Source: Psychrobacter immobilis (GTDB lineage: Bacteria > Pseudomonadota > Gammaproteobacteria > Pseudomonadales > Moraxellaceae). Taken from it: a DNA stretch of 64,000 nucleotides. Below, in pieces: positions 1-8,878 of this stretch. How positions within the stretch are numbered: position 1 is the stretch's first letter; each line of letters starts with the position of its first letter. The notes beneath the pieces are model-generated. The model was not told the DNA's origin. It did no database searches and saw nothing but the letters and a program-made list of their open reading frames with translations. The stretch is from contig NZ_CAJGZJ010000002.1 of assembly GCF_904846225.1 (NCBI RefSeq), positions 248,001 through 312,000 on the forward strand. The letters run 5' to 3'. Made by a program: the position numbers and the translations under genes.

Positions 1-25
1 GCGTGTCCTCAAGTCAGCACTGTAA
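1..25. repeat. Truncated end of MITE-like repeat family B
   Basis: The window opens inside a terminus matching the AGGGCGTGTCCTCA ends seen at 37233 and 53709. Only the part from GCGTGTCCTCA onward is visible, so the rest of the element lies to the left. It sits just past the mscS stop codon. Confidence 0.55.
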
Positions 26-34
26 AACAGCCCG

Positions 35-1009
35 CTATTCTGTCACGGTTTTATTGACATCGACAGCTTGGTGTTCATTTATTTTACTCACGATGGCTTT
101 TACCGAAGGATCACTCAAGTCTATGGTACGCACAGGGAATGGCATATCAATCCCCGCTTTATCCAGCGCTGTTTTGACCTCTATCAGTACTTGGTCTATC
201 GAGGTCACTTTGTTGGCTTGATTACCATCATCAATAAACCAGCGCACAACCAAATCAATAGTGGAGTCGCCCAAGTTGACGGCAATGATGGTCGGTGAGG
301 CTTGTTTCGATACGCTATCCGCTCGATCTAGCGCTTTCATAATTACAGATTTTGCTTCAACGATATCATCAGCATAGCCGATACCCACAGCCAATTGTAA
401 ACGGCGCTGCTTATAAGCGGTATTAACGGTCAACGCTGAGGTGTAAAGATCTGAGTTCGGAATCACCACTTGCCTGCCATCATAAGTTCTAATGGTCGTG
501 GCACGAATTTTGATATCCTCAACCGTCCCTTCGTATTCACCTGACACAATTTGATCGCCAATACGAAAAGGCTCTGAGAGCAGTAGCAAAATACCAGACA
601 ATAAGTTTTGGAAAATATCTTTAAAAGCAAAACCAATGGCAACTGACCCGATACCGAGCGCACCAATCAGCTTGGCAGGCGTAAATCCTGGTACAGCAAT
701 GACCATAGCGATTATAAGGCCGATAAAAACAATGAGTGCACCGCCCACCCGCTGAAAAACTTTGACTAAGTTTTGATGCCGACTGCGACTACCAAGGAGC
801 TTATAGACGACTTTTTTGAAGACAATGGATAGCAGCCAAAAAATCACAATAACGATGAGCGACGCCACAAAATAAGGGATTCGCTCAAGAAAGCCCACCA
901 CCATCTCATTGGCTGAATCAATGATGCTTTGATAGGTGAGCACCTCGACAGGAATTGTTTCAGCGTTTGGATTAGCACTCACTACCGTTTCTGCCTGAGA
1001 GGTAGGCAT
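35..1009 (-). CDS. mscS: MscS-family small-conductance mechanosensitive channel
   Basis: Inner-membrane channel that opens under high membrane tension to release osmolytes during hypo-osmotic shock. The 324-residue protein has three predicted membrane segments (about 46-65, 89-106 and 112-150). The third is the Gly/Ala-rich pore helix and contains the family signature GSVAIGFAFKDIFQNLLSG near residues 121-139. A beta domain with RTYDGRQVVIPNSDL follows at about 174-188, then the alpha/beta cytoplasmic cage. Length is slightly above E. coli MscS (286 residues) because of an N-terminal extension of about 35 polar residues. The ATG has a GGGAG ribosome site upstream. It is the last of three minus-strand genes (carbonic anhydrase, glyoxalase, channel), but spacings near 100 bp do not prove an operon. 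Family assignment is firm; gating properties are not inferable. Confidence 0.93.
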   Translation of the reverse strand: MPTSQAETVVSANPNAETIPVEVLTYQSIIDSANEMVVGFLERIPYFVASLIVIVIFWLLSIVFKKVVYKLLGSRSRHQNLVKVFQRVGGALIVFIGLIIAMVIAVPGFTPAKLIGALGIGSVAIGFAFKDIFQNLLSGILLLLSEPFRIGDQIVSGEYEGTVEDIKIRATTIRTYDGRQVVIPNSDLYTSALTVNTAYKQRRLQLAVGIGYADDIVEAKSVIMKALDRADSVSKQASPTIIAVNLGDSTIDLVVRWFIDDGNQANKVTSIDQVLIEVKTALDKAGIDMPFPVRTIDLSDPSVKAIVSKINEHQAVDVNKTVTE

Positions 1010-1103
1010 CTTTAGGTCACTCCCTTTTTGATTTGATTTTTGATTGATTTTTTAATTTACTTGAGTCAAACGCATCAGTACTGCGTTATCAAAGATTTGA
1101 AAC

Positions 1104-1685
1104 CTAAACTATTAAGTCAGCTTGAATGATCTCAATCCAGTAGCCATCAACGTCCTTGATAAAGGCGATATTTTTCATTTTGCCCTCTTCTGGACGTTTT
1201 TTGAATTCGACTTGATTTTCATCGAACCAAGCAACGGCGTCATCTAAACTTGGTACCGCAAAGCAAATATGACCGAACCCTTGTGGTTGTTCATTACCAT
1301 CGTGATAGCTAAAATCCGCTTGCGTTTCAGTACCATAGTTATGAGTCAATTCTAAAATACCGCGTTGGCGGGACGTATAGACTTTTAAATCGTTACCAGA
1401 GGGCAAATTGTCACGCTCTTCATCAGTCAATTTGGCCAAAAAGTACAAGTCGAAACTCATATCAGGGAATTTTTTAACCGTTAGCAACGTCATACCCAAA
1501 ACGCCCGTATAAAATGCCAATGACTTAACAGGATCTTTTACGCGTAGCATGGTGTGATTAAAGGTATAACCAGTGGTTTGGCTGGCAATCGATTGTACGC
1601 CATCAGCTTTTACACTGCTCGCTGGTTGGGCTATCGCTGATGAATTGCTGTTATTATTATTTGAGTCGACTGTTGAATTAGACAT
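1104..1685 (-). CDS. gloA: Lactoylglutathione lyase (glyoxalase I)
   Basis: Converts the hemithioacetal of methylglyoxal and glutathione to S-lactoylglutathione in the cytoplasm, the first step of methylglyoxal detoxification. Two half-domains of the vicinal oxygen chelate fold follow a polar low-complexity leader of about 40 residues. Likely metal ligands are His44 (FNHTMLRV), Glu in ILELTHNYGTE, His in GFGHICFAV and Glu in GYWIEIIQ. At 193 residues it is longer than E. coli GloA (135) and resembles the longer glyoxalase form also found in pseudomonads and eukaryotes, including the DMSFDLYFLAKL segment. AGGATAATT before the ATG is a good ribosome site. The Asn/Ser-rich leader is odd, and a later start cannot be excluded, although no internal Met precedes His44. 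Confidence 0.92.
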   Translation of the reverse strand: MSNSTVDSNNNNSNSSAIAQPASSVKADGVQSIASQTTGYTFNHTMLRVKDPVKSLAFYTGVLGMTLLTVKKFPDMSFDLYFLAKLTDEERDNLPSGNDLKVYTSRQRGILELTHNYGTETQADFSYHDGNEQPQGFGHICFAVPSLDDAVAWFDENQVEFKKRPEEGKMKNIAFIKDVDGYWIEIIQADLIV

Positions 1686-1713
1686 AATTATCCTAATATT
1701 GATAGAAAATAAA

Positions 1714-1761
1714 ATTGATAAGCCAGCAAATCACGTTTGTCTAAAGTGACTGGCTTATCAA
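1714..1761 (-). terminator. Inverted repeat upstream of gloA, probable terminator of the carbonic anhydrase gene
   Basis: A perfect 12-bp inverted repeat (TTGATAAGCCAG / CTGGCTTATCAA) is separated by 24 bp. Read on the minus strand it is followed by TTTTATTTTC, which suits an intrinsic terminator for the upstream carbonic anhydrase gene. The large loop makes it weaker than usual, and an operator in front of gloA is an alternative. Confidence 0.45.
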
Positions 1762-1845
1762 ATCATAATAAAAAATTGCTGAATTACTGATAAGCACTTG
1801 TAATATATATTCAATAATACGAATTTAATGCAGATATCATACCAT

Positions 1846-2484
1846 CTAAGTGTCTAAAAACTGTACTTGCCCTGTTTCTAAATCGTACTCTGCCCCAACG
1901 ATAAGCAGTTGACCACTATTGTTTAAATCCTCTAACGACCGCGAACCATGCTTGAGCTGACTGACTGACATGCGCACATTGGCACGGATAGAGCGATTGA
2001 CCAATTCGTCTGCATCGACATCTTGCCCATTGGCAGTCGCCAGTTCATGCAAGTTATAAACGCTTGGACGGATACGATCGACGATTGATTGTAAGTTGGG
2101 CGAATAATTTTGCTCAGGATTAATAAGCGCATCGACGCAAGCCGTGACAGCGCCGCAATGCGAATGTCCCAGCACGACCACCAGTTTGGTACCGAATTTT
2201 TCGGCGGCAAACTCCACCGAGCCGATCTGCGAGGGGGCAACCACATTACCTGCGACCCGAATCACAAACAAATCGCCGAGACCTTGATCAAACACAATCT
2301 CAACTGGTACGCGAGCATCAGAACAACCCAAAATAATAGCCAGTGGGTCTTGGTCTCTCACCAACTCTGGCCTCTTTTGCATCGTTGGATCGGTGTTCGT
2401 CAGATTCTCAACGTAGCGAGCATTACCTTGTTTTAAAAGCTCAAGGGCTTCTTGACCTGTTTTTGGGCGTTTATCATTAGACAT
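1846..2484 (-). CDS. Beta-class carbonic anhydrase
   Basis: Zinc enzyme interconverting CO2 and bicarbonate in the cytoplasm, supplying bicarbonate for carboxylations. Beta-class ligands are visible: Cys54-Ser-Asp56-Ala-Arg58 (GCSDARVP), then His107 and Cys110 in GHSHCGAV. Asp56/Arg58 form the usual catalytic dyad. Length is 212 residues, typical of the family. The start chosen is the ATG preceded by AAGGATATCTT. An ATG eight codons further upstream would place this ribosome site inside the coding region, so it is disfavoured. The gene stands alone, with a likely terminator at 1714-1761 and about 400 bp of non-coding DNA upstream. E. coli carries two such genes (can, cynT); without a cyanase neighbour the Can-like housekeeping role is the natural reading. 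Confidence 0.93.
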   Translation of the reverse strand: MSNDKRPKTGQEALELLKQGNARYVENLTNTDPTMQKRPELVRDQDPLAIILGCSDARVPVEIVFDQGLGDLFVIRVAGNVVAPSQIGSVEFAAEKFGTKLVVVLGHSHCGAVTACVDALINPEQNYSPNLQSIVDRIRPSVYNLHELATANGQDVDADELVNRSIRANVRMSVSQLKHGSRSLEDLNNSGQLLIVGAEYDLETGQVQFLDT

Positions 2485-2904
2485 AAGATATCCTTTGTTA
2501 TAAAACAATTAAAATCATGGATGATTCTAAATATATTTTTTACCTATGTATTGGCTAGTTTGTGAGCCATAAAGTGATTGTATAGCAACAAAGGCTAAAA
2601 AATGATAAAAAATTGGTTTTCATATTGTGATATGAAAAAAATTACTAATCGTAGTGATAAAGCGACGACAACAAAGACGACCATCAAAAACAGTAGAACG
2701 CCAGACAAAATATATAGATAAAAAGCCATGAGTAATTGGGCAAGCTAATCGCGTAACGTTAACGAACTTACATTAATTTATACTGAGGGTTGTTATAATA
2801 CGCAGCAATCAAACGCCCACACTGATACTTATCTCGATCTTCTAGATTATAGCGATCTACTTTAATAGCTGCACTGGCATATTGGCGGCTTTGGAACGAA
2901 TACT
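2485..2904. other. Intergenic region between carbonic anhydrase and potABC
   Basis: Divergent intergenic region of about 420 bp. It contains a TATAAT -10-like hexamer at 2794-2799 pointing toward potA, without a clear -35 at standard spacing. A 39-codon ATG reading frame starts at 2601 on plus but has no ribosome site and shows no recognisable family, so it was not called. Confidence 0.4.
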
Positions 2905-4161
2905 ATGACCCAAGCATCTTTAAACGCGCATAAAGCGGCAGCGTCCTCCGACGAAAGCCCTGTGCTATTGCAACTGACTGGCCTCAAAAAAGTTTATGAC
3001 CAAACCGAAGTATTGAGCGACATCAATCTCGACATCAAACACGGTGAATTTTTAACCTTACTTGGACCGTCAGGCTGTGGAAAAACCACCTTACTGCGAT
3101 TAATCGCTGGCTTTGAGCAACCAAACGCTGGGGCGATATATTTGGATGGCGTGCAGATGGCAGGCTTGCCAGCCGATAAGCGGCCAGTCAATACGGTGTT
3201 TCAGCAGTATGCATTATTTCCGCATATGACGGTCGCGCAAAACGTCGCTTATGGTCTCAAACTCAAAAAAGTACCCAAAGATGAGATTCAGACCCGTGTA
3301 CGCGAGATGCTCGCCATGGTGCAGCTAGAACATTTAGCCAATCGTAAGCCGCAAGATTTATCGGGTGGGCAGCAGCAGCGCGTTGCGATTGCCCGTGCGG
3401 TGATTAATCGTCCTAAACTGCTATTACTCGATGAGCCGTTATCGGCACTCGATCACAAACTGCGCTTGCAAATGCAGTCAGAACTTAAGCGGCTACAACG
3501 TGAATTGGGCATTACTTTCGTTTTTGTGACTCATGATCAAGAAGAAGCGCTGTCCATGTCAGATCGTATTGCAGTAATGAAAGATGGCACGTTTCAGCAA
3601 GTGGGTACGCCTATTGAGATTTATGAAACCCCGACCAATTTGTTTACGGCCAAATTCATCGGTGAGACCAATTTATTTAGAGCAGAGGTCAAAGGGGTTT
3701 ATGCAGACCAACCGGATCGTGATGGACAAGTCACCAATGGACGCATCGAAGTAGAAGTCTGTGAGGCGCAAGCGCAAGATGGCCCAACGACTCTACGTAA
3801 TTTACGTCGCCCTGATTTTGCCAACGATGTGCAAGTTGGTGATATCGTAAACTTACTGCTACGTCCGGAAGATTTACGAATTTATGACCCAAAAGATACC
3901 GCTCATACTGGTCTACTCGGCCGCGTTATTGAAAGTAACTATAAAGGCAGCACCTTAGATTCAATTATTGAGCTCGCCAATGGTCATATTATCAAGGCAT
4001 CTGAGTTCTTTGATGAGGATGATCCAAGCTTTGATTATAAATTGAATGAGGCCGTTAAAGTCTCATGGGTTGATGGCTGGGAGTGGGTGCTGCCAGAAGA
4101 TCCTACGTTTATAGAAAATGAGACCGCTCAAAATATGACCGTACAAAAGGATGGTAGCTGA
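2905..4161 (+). CDS. potA: Spermidine/putrescine ABC transporter ATP-binding protein
   Basis: ATPase subunit driving polyamine uptake; works as a dimer on the cytoplasmic face of PotB/PotC. Walker [10 protein letters not shown] lies at about 54-62, the ABC signature LSGGQQQR at 152-159, Walker B LLLLDEP at 172-178, and an H-loop in [12 protein letters not shown]-terminal TOBE-type regulatory domain occupies roughly residues 245-400. Length is 418 residues against 378 in E. coli; the extra sequence is mainly in the C-terminal domain, including [20 protein letters not shown]. The stop overlaps the potB start (TGATG), so the three transporter genes are translationally coupled. No periplasmic binding protein gene (potD/potF) is next to the cluster. 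Related polyamine or Fe(III)/thiamine importers share this architecture, but permeases of the PotB and PotC type support polyamines. Confidence 0.9.
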   Translation: MTQASLNAHKAAASSDESPVLLQLTGLKKVYDQTEVLSDINLDIKHGEFLTLLGPSGCGKTTLLRLIAGFEQPNAGAIYLDGVQMAGLPADKRPVNTVFQQYALFPHMTVAQNVAYGLKLKKVPKDEIQTRVREMLAMVQLEHLANRKPQDLSGGQQQRVAIARAVINRPKLLLLDEPLSALDHKLRLQMQSELKRLQRELGITFVFVTHDQEEALSMSDRIAVMKDGTFQQVGTPIEIYETPTNLFTAKFIGETNLFRAEVKGVYADQPDRDGQVTNGRIEVEVCEAQAQDGPTTLRNLRRPDFANDVQVGDIVNLLLRPEDLRIYDPKDTAHTGLLGRVIESNYKGSTLDSIIELANGHIIKASEFFDEDDPSFDYKLNEAVKVSWVDGWEWVLPEDPTFIENETAQNMTVQKDGS

Positions 4162-5039
4162 TGGCGCGTCATAGCTTAGGCAGCAAAAGTCCTTTTCGTA
4201 CCGCAACGCTCTGGCTGATTTGGGGCTGGCTACTTATTTTTGCCTTACTGCCCAATATATTGGTCATAGCCGTCAGTTTTTTGACCCGTGATAATAGTGC
4301 TTTTATTAGCTTGCCCGTCAGCATCGATAGCTACGTGCGCATGATTAATCCGTTATATTTTGAGGTATTTGTTCATTCATTATGGATGGCAAGTATCACC
4401 ACAGTTATTTGCTTGTTGCTTGGTTATCCTTTTGCATGGCTGGTATCAAAAGCAAAAGTGCGTTGGCAACCACTGCTCATGATGCTTTTAATACTACCGT
4501 TTTGGACCAATTCTTTAGTACGGACTTATGCCCTCAAATTGCTGTTTGCCAATAATGGTTTGATTAATAAATCCCTATTAGCACTAGGTATAGTCGATAC
4601 GCCTATCGATATCTTATATACGCAAGGCGCTGTCGTAGCTGGACTCACCTATCTACTGTTTCCTTTTATGGTATTGCCGCTCTATGCGGTGTTTACGGAT
4701 TTACGCAATGACATGCTGCTGGCTTCGCAAGATTTGGGAGCTTCAAGAAGGCAGACTTTTTGGCATGTGGTATTACCATTGACAACGCCAGGAATCATCT
4801 CAGGTGTGCTTTTGGTATTATTACCCGCCATGGGCATGTTTTATGTGGCAGATATTTTGGGCGGTTCACGCAATTTATTGGTGGGTAATATCATCAAAAA
4901 TCAATTTTTGGATGCGCGCGATTGGCCATTTGGGGCTGCCGCCAGTGTATTATTGACATTGGCGATGGCCGTGTTATTACTCGCCTATCGTGCCAGTAGT
5001 CGCCGCATTGGCAAGACTGATTTTAATGAGGTGGCCTAA
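4161..5039 (+). CDS. potB: Spermidine/putrescine ABC transporter permease PotB
   Basis: Inner-membrane permease, one half of the transmembrane channel. It has about six membrane segments, starting with LWLIWGWLLIFALLPNILVI near residues 13-32. The coupling EAA-type loop ASQDLGASRRQTFWHVVLP lies near residue 190 and contacts PotA. Length 292 residues is normal for the family. It begins inside the potA stop and ends overlapping the potC start (TAATG), so expression is tightly coupled. Its partner PotC carries the matching loop. Substrate assignment rests on family resemblance, not on specificity residues. Confidence 0.9.
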   Translation: MARHSLGSKSPFRTATLWLIWGWLLIFALLPNILVIAVSFLTRDNSAFISLPVSIDSYVRMINPLYFEVFVHSLWMASITTVICLLLGYPFAWLVSKAKVRWQPLLMMLLILPFWTNSLVRTYALKLLFANNGLINKSLLALGIVDTPIDILYTQGAVVAGLTYLLFPFMVLPLYAVFTDLRNDMLLASQDLGASRRQTFWHVVLPLTTPGIISGVLLVLLPAMGMFYVADILGGSRNLLVGNIIKNQFLDARDWPFGAAASVLLTLAMAVLLLAYRASSRRIGKTDFNEVA

Positions 5040-5869
5040 TGTCCAATCATCCACTGAACCACGCCTCTACGAGTACACCAACTAAACACAAACGCGCTAT
5101 CAAGATTGGCAGCCTAGCCGCTAAAGGCTATCTTGGCCTGATTTATACCTTGCTGTATCTGCCCATCATTGTTTTGGTCGTGATGTCATTTAATAAGTCA
5201 AAAATCGGCTATAACTGGGGCGGTTTTAGCTTAAAGTGGTATGAATCACTATTCAATAATCAAGCCATGCTTGATGCGTTTTGGCATTCTATCGTATTGG
5301 GATTGGTCGCTGCGACTGTCTCAACCTTAATCGGCACGCTCACTGCACTGGCGCTCCATCGCTATAAATTTCGTGGCAAAGGTTTGCTCAATGGGCTGCT
5401 GTTTGTGTTGATGATGTCACCTGAGATTGTCCTTGCTATTTCATTATTGGCGTTGTTTTTATTGATTGGTCTACAATTGGGCTTTGTGTCACTGCTACTC
5501 GCTCATATTACTTTTTGCCTACCCTTTGTAGTGATTACTGTTTTTGCGCGGTTGAGTAGTTTAGATGAGCGTCTGTTAGAGGCGGCGCGCGACTTGGGCG
5601 CGAGCGAATCGGCGATGGTGCGTACGGTACTGATTCCCGTTATTTTGCCAGCTGTCATGGCAGGCTGGTTGCTCGCCTTTACGTTGTCGCTAGATGATGT
5701 CGTGGTTTCAACCTTTGTGACGGGTCCCAGTTATGAGATTTTACCACTGCGAATTTACTCTATGGTGCGAGTCGGTCTCAAGCCGGAGGTCAATGCAATC
5801 GGTACGCTGCTACTAGTCGCCTCATTGATATTGGTCATCATCTCACAGCTCCTATTACGTCGGCGCTAA
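5039..5869 (+). CDS. potC: Spermidine/putrescine ABC transporter permease PotC
   Basis: Second inner-membrane permease of the polyamine importer. A cytoplasmic leader of about 30 residues precedes the first membrane helix (YLGLIYTLLYLPIIVLVVM). The EAA-type coupling loop AARDLGASESAMVRTVLIP is near residue 182. The SFNKSKIGYNWGGFSLKWYE segment after helix 1 is typical of PotC/PotI. Length 276 residues. It closes the potABC operon; no terminator hairpin is evident before metR 93 bp downstream. A binding-protein gene is absent here, so the solute receptor must be encoded elsewhere. Confidence 0.9.
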   Translation: MSNHPLNHASTSTPTKHKRAIKIGSLAAKGYLGLIYTLLYLPIIVLVVMSFNKSKIGYNWGGFSLKWYESLFNNQAMLDAFWHSIVLGLVAATVSTLIGTLTALALHRYKFRGKGLLNGLLFVLMMSPEIVLAISLLALFLLIGLQLGFVSLLLAHITFCLPFVVITVFARLSSLDERLLEAARDLGASESAMVRTVLIPVILPAVMAGWLLAFTLSLDDVVVSTFVTGPSYEILPLRIYSMVRVGLKPEVNAIGTLLLVASLILVIISQLLLRRR

Positions 5870-5896
5870 CTAACTAAAGTTTACTAATAACAAGCT

Positions 5897-5941
5897 TTGA
5901 GTGAAAATCAGTGATATACTGATTATAATGAATTTTTCTCA
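5897..5941 (+). promoter_or_regulatory. Probable metR promoter with MetR-like box
   Basis: A TATAAT hexamer at 5924-5929 lies about 35 bp before the metR ATG. TGAATTTTTCTCA at 5929-5941 matches the MetR recognition pattern TGAA-N5-TTCA except for one base in the right half. This would fit the autoregulation common in LysR-type genes. A single near-match in AT-rich DNA is weak evidence. Confidence 0.3.
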
Positions 5942-5962
5942 CCTTAGCGGTCAGGTTATATT

Positions 5963-6853
5963 ATGTTAGAGCTACGTCATCTCAATACCTTAACCGCACT
6001 ACGAGCGCATGGTTCATTAGCGGCAGCGGCTGATGAGCTGCATGTCACGGCATCTGCTGTCTCGCATCAGTTAAAAGAGCTGGAGAATTACTACGATATC
6101 AGCCTAGTGAATCGCCGAACACGCCCGCTTACTTTCACGCCAGCGGGCAAGACGGTATTGGCATTAGCAGATAGCATCATGCCGCAAGTCACCCGCACCA
6201 AATCCAACCTTAAACGCTTAGCACATGGTCAAGCAGGCAGATTACGCCTAGCTTCTGAGTGTCACAGCTGTTTTGACTGGTTAATGCCGATACTCAATCA
6301 TTATCGCCGCGAGTGGTCGGATGTGGAGCTGGATTTTGCCACAGGTTTTGAGCCTGAACCGCATCATTTATTGATGGAAGGTGATATTGATTTATTGATT
6401 ACCACCAGTGACTTACCGATAGACGGTCTCAGCTATCAGCCATTGTTTGAATACGAAAGCCGTTTGGTACTGTCACCAACGCATGATTTGGCGGCACAAG
6501 AATTTATTAAACCAAATGATTTGACTGAGGAGACGTTGATTGCTTATCCAGTTGAAGCCAAGCGTCTTGATATTATTGCCAACTTTATGACGCCCTCGAA
6601 AGTGAGCTTTGAGCGTATTCGTACGACGGAATTGACGGCGATGCTTATTCAGCTAGTCGCCAGTGAGCGCGGCGTGGCGGCGCTACCTGATTGGGTGGTG
6701 GCTGAATACGAGAAAAAAGGCTGGGTAGTCTCACGTCCGCTGGGTAATGGCGTGCGGTGTCAGCTTTATGCAGCCACACGCACATCCAGTCAAGATACGG
6801 CTTATATGCAAGGGTTTGCAAGCTTGTTGGAAGGAATCGTGAAGCCGATGTAA
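5963..6853 (+). CDS. metR: LysR-type regulator, MetR-like
   Basis: DNA-binding activator of methionine biosynthesis genes that uses homocysteine as co-effector in enterobacteria. The N-terminal winged helix-turn-helix (about 1-60) contains HGSLAAAADELHVTASAVSH. The effector domain carries the MetR-typical SECHSCFDWLMPILNHYRREW near residues 95-115 and ERGVAALPDWVV near 234-245. Alignment to E. coli MetR is collinear over almost the whole length (296 residues). Regulated met genes are not in this window, so the adjacent potABC operon is either coincidental or an unrecognised target. It is transcribed in the same direction as potABC but probably has its own promoter. Confidence 0.85.
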   Translation: MLELRHLNTLTALRAHGSLAAAADELHVTASAVSHQLKELENYYDISLVNRRTRPLTFTPAGKTVLALADSIMPQVTRTKSNLKRLAHGQAGRLRLASECHSCFDWLMPILNHYRREWSDVELDFATGFEPEPHHLLMEGDIDLLITTSDLPIDGLSYQPLFEYESRLVLSPTHDLAAQEFIKPNDLTEETLIAYPVEAKRLDIIANFMTPSKVSFERIRTTELTAMLIQLVASERGVAALPDWVVAEYEKKGWVVSRPLGNGVRCQLYAATRTSSQDTAYMQGFASLLEGIVKPM

Positions 6854-7063
6854 TATTTCACTATTTACTAAATTACTCCAGTTAAGAAATATCATCCGCT
6901 CTCTTACGTTATGACGAACGTTATGGTAAATGACGGTTCCCTAGTGAGGACTCGAAACTTGGGCTATATGCCAGTAAAAATAATGGTTTGAGTGATTAAG
7001 GTATTACTGGTGTACCTGACAATGTACACAGAATAGAATTTTCAATAATATCTATCCTAATAT

Positions 7064-7501
7064 TTAATCTCTACAGCCTAAAGTTATCAAAGTCAGTACG
7101 TCCTTACTACTAAACTCGAAATGTATGTACTTATTCTTATCTAAGTAATATTTAATAAACATATCTTTTTCAACACTAGGCATTCCTAGGCTTTTAACTA
7201 CCTCTGACCTAGTTGAAAAGCGCTCAATATTATCAAAAAGCCTATCTACTAAGGCGTATTTTTTATATTGTGAGTTGGCTACCATAAATATAAAAATGGC
7301 ATCAAGTACTTTATCTGTAAAACTAAATTCAACTCCATGTTCTAAGAATTGATAGGAGCTATACTCAACTCCTTCAATCTCCATAGTTTCCATAGAGAAT
7401 CTTGGCCCTGGCAGTACCATGGCATCTAAAATCTTTTCATTACCTTCTTTAGTACCTAGACTACTTAAATAAATAGTAACTTCGCCCGATAACACTAGCA
7501 T
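7064..7501 (-). CDS. Hypothetical protein, immunity-like
   Basis: A 145-residue cytoplasmic protein without signal peptide or membrane helices; I do not recognise a named family. The layout resembles small immunity-type proteins seen beside polymorphic toxins: an early GVEFSFTDKVLDAIFIFM strand-helix, a central FSTRSEVVKSLGMPS segment, and a C-terminal YIHFEFSSKDVLTLITLG. That resemblance is a pattern impression, not a homology result. An AAGGAG site lies 11 bp before the ATG. The gene is markedly AT-rich compared with flanking metR and crcB, and it pairs with a second AT-rich unknown gene upstream, suggesting acquisition. No toxin gene is beside it. Confidence 0.6.
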   Translation of the reverse strand: MLVLSGEVTIYLSSLGTKEGNEKILDAMVLPGPRFSMETMEIEGVEYSSYQFLEHGVEFSFTDKVLDAIFIFMVANSQYKKYALVDRLFDNIERFSTRSEVVKSLGMPSVEKDMFIKYYLDKNKYIHFEFSSKDVLTLITLGCRD

Positions 7502-7629
7502 TTTATTCTAAGCTCCTTGTCTGGGATCAAAATACATCCGTAACTATTTACCAATACGTGATCGATGCGCTATACAGGCATCGAACCTTCGGCTATGAAT
7601 AAGCTGTAGTAGATTCAAAGGATTATTGT

Positions 7630-8238
7630 CTATCTGTATTCATAATTTCTAGGAAAGTAGTTATTGATCTTGTCATTGTCAAGCACTCTATCTTTAGTAA
7701 AATCTAATGTATCTGAAACGGCAATACCGTACCATAGCTCTTTTGGGAAGTCATTAATAGAGCCATATACTGTTGGCATAAGATGACGAAAATAATCTCC
7801 CATTTTAGTCTGACCTTCATATCCCACAGGATAATCTTCTCCTTCATTACTTCCTTCAACTGCTTCATAAATAAAGTAACCTTTAAAGGAAGGAACAGTC
7901 CAATCAGACATTTCATTTTCATCACGTAATCCGTGTTGAATGAAGTTTTCAACCTCTTTTTTAGACTTGTAGTCTCTGTACATTAGACTAGAATATAGAT
8001 CTAAAGTAGCTTTACCATTCTTACGAACAGGATATTCAGAAAATTTCTCAGACTCTTCATAAGTAAATTTATTTAGGTCATCTAATAATAACTCAGCGTC
8101 ATTAATTCCTAGAATAGATTTTGGTATATCTCCCCACGAGTTGTTAAACATCATAGCAATTAAACCATTTTCATCCATTGCAAACCATGTATATACAATT
8201 CCAAAGTTTGGTTTCCATTTTTCATTTAAATAGCTCAT
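7630..8238 (-). CDS. Hypothetical protein, possible orphan immunity protein
   Basis: A 202-residue, acidic, soluble protein of unknown function. The opening KPNFGIVYTWFAMDENG and the motif MMFNNSWGDIPK look like a conserved small family that I cannot name. There is no signal peptide, membrane helix or catalytic motif. AGGTGAAAAATAATG gives a good ribosome site. Codon use is AT-rich like its downstream neighbour at 7064, and 128 bp separate the two. The pair sits between core genes metR and crcB. The size, acidity and isolated position are compatible with an immunity gene that lost its toxin; this is inference only. Confidence 0.6.
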   Translation of the reverse strand: MSYLNEKWKPNFGIVYTWFAMDENGLIAMMFNNSWGDIPKSILGINDAELLLDDLNKFTYEESEKFSEYPVRKNGKATLDLYSSLMYRDYKSKKEVENFIQHGLRDENEMSDWTVPSFKGYFIYEAVEGSNEGEDYPVGYEGQTKMGDYFRHLMPTVYGSINDFPKELWYGIAVSDTLDFTKDRVLDNDKINNYFPRNYEYR

Positions 8239-8427
8239 TATTTTTCACCTGCAATGCCAGTATATTAGGAAACCGTATCTTTAGGGTGCGTTGAATATGT
8301 ATTTTAGGATATACCCCAGCGGAACCAGCTATTTCACCCTTCAAACCTATTAACAGACCACTTAAAACAGACTGATATAATGGAACTACTCAAATCAGAC
8401 CATTAAGCGATTAATATCTATCAAAGC

Positions 8428-8799
8428 TTACAAAATCATTTTAAATAAACAAAACCCCAGCGCCGTTGCCAGCAAAGTCAGTCCCACATGCAGACCCACT
8501 AAAATCAACCCTGACAACAGGCGACCGTCATTTATTAAAGCAAAGGTCTCAGCGCTAAAGGTACTAAAAGTAGTCAGTCCGCCTAAAAATCCAGTCACAA
8601 CGAATAGCCTGACATTGGGCGATAGGTCGCTACCTACACGCTCAAACCATATCAGCGCAATGCCTATCAATAGCCCGCCTAAAATATTGGCACCCAGCGT
8701 TCCCAAAGGAATCCAGCTGTGCTGCGGATTGAAACGTCCAAGCCATGCACGCAAGCATGCGCCAATTGCTGCTCCTAAACCGACGGCGAGCCATTGCAT
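8428..8799 (-). CDS. crcB: Fluoride ion channel CrcB/Fluc
   Basis: Small dimeric inner-membrane channel exporting fluoride. The 123-residue protein has four membrane helices and the family motifs [13 protein letters not shown] (about 9-21), [10 protein letters not shown] (33-42) and [15 protein letters not shown] (71-85), including the Phe/Thr/Ser pore residues. AAGGATAACTTC precedes the ATG. The 80 bp separating it from tsaD suggests read-through from tsaD, and I see no fluoride (crcB-motif) riboswitch there. Confidence 0.93.
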   Translation of the reverse strand: MQWLAVGLGAAIGACLRAWLGRFNPQHSWIPLGTLGANILGGLLIGIALIWFERVGSDLSPNVRLFVVTGFLGGLTTFSTFSAETFALINDGRLLSGLILVGLHVGLTLLATALGFCLFKMIL

Positions 8800-8878
8800 G
8801 AAGTTATCCTTTTTTAATAAATGCTACCAATGATTACTGCGTTCAAAGTGGTGTTTTTAATTGATATTGATAATATCA

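Noticed and set aside
2601..2720. Short ATG frame of 39 codons upstream of potA
   Set aside because: No ribosome site and a Lys/Thr-rich composition without a recognisable motif.
8800..8878. Fluoride riboswitch before crcB
   Set aside because: The 80-bp gap lacks the conserved crcB-motif pattern.
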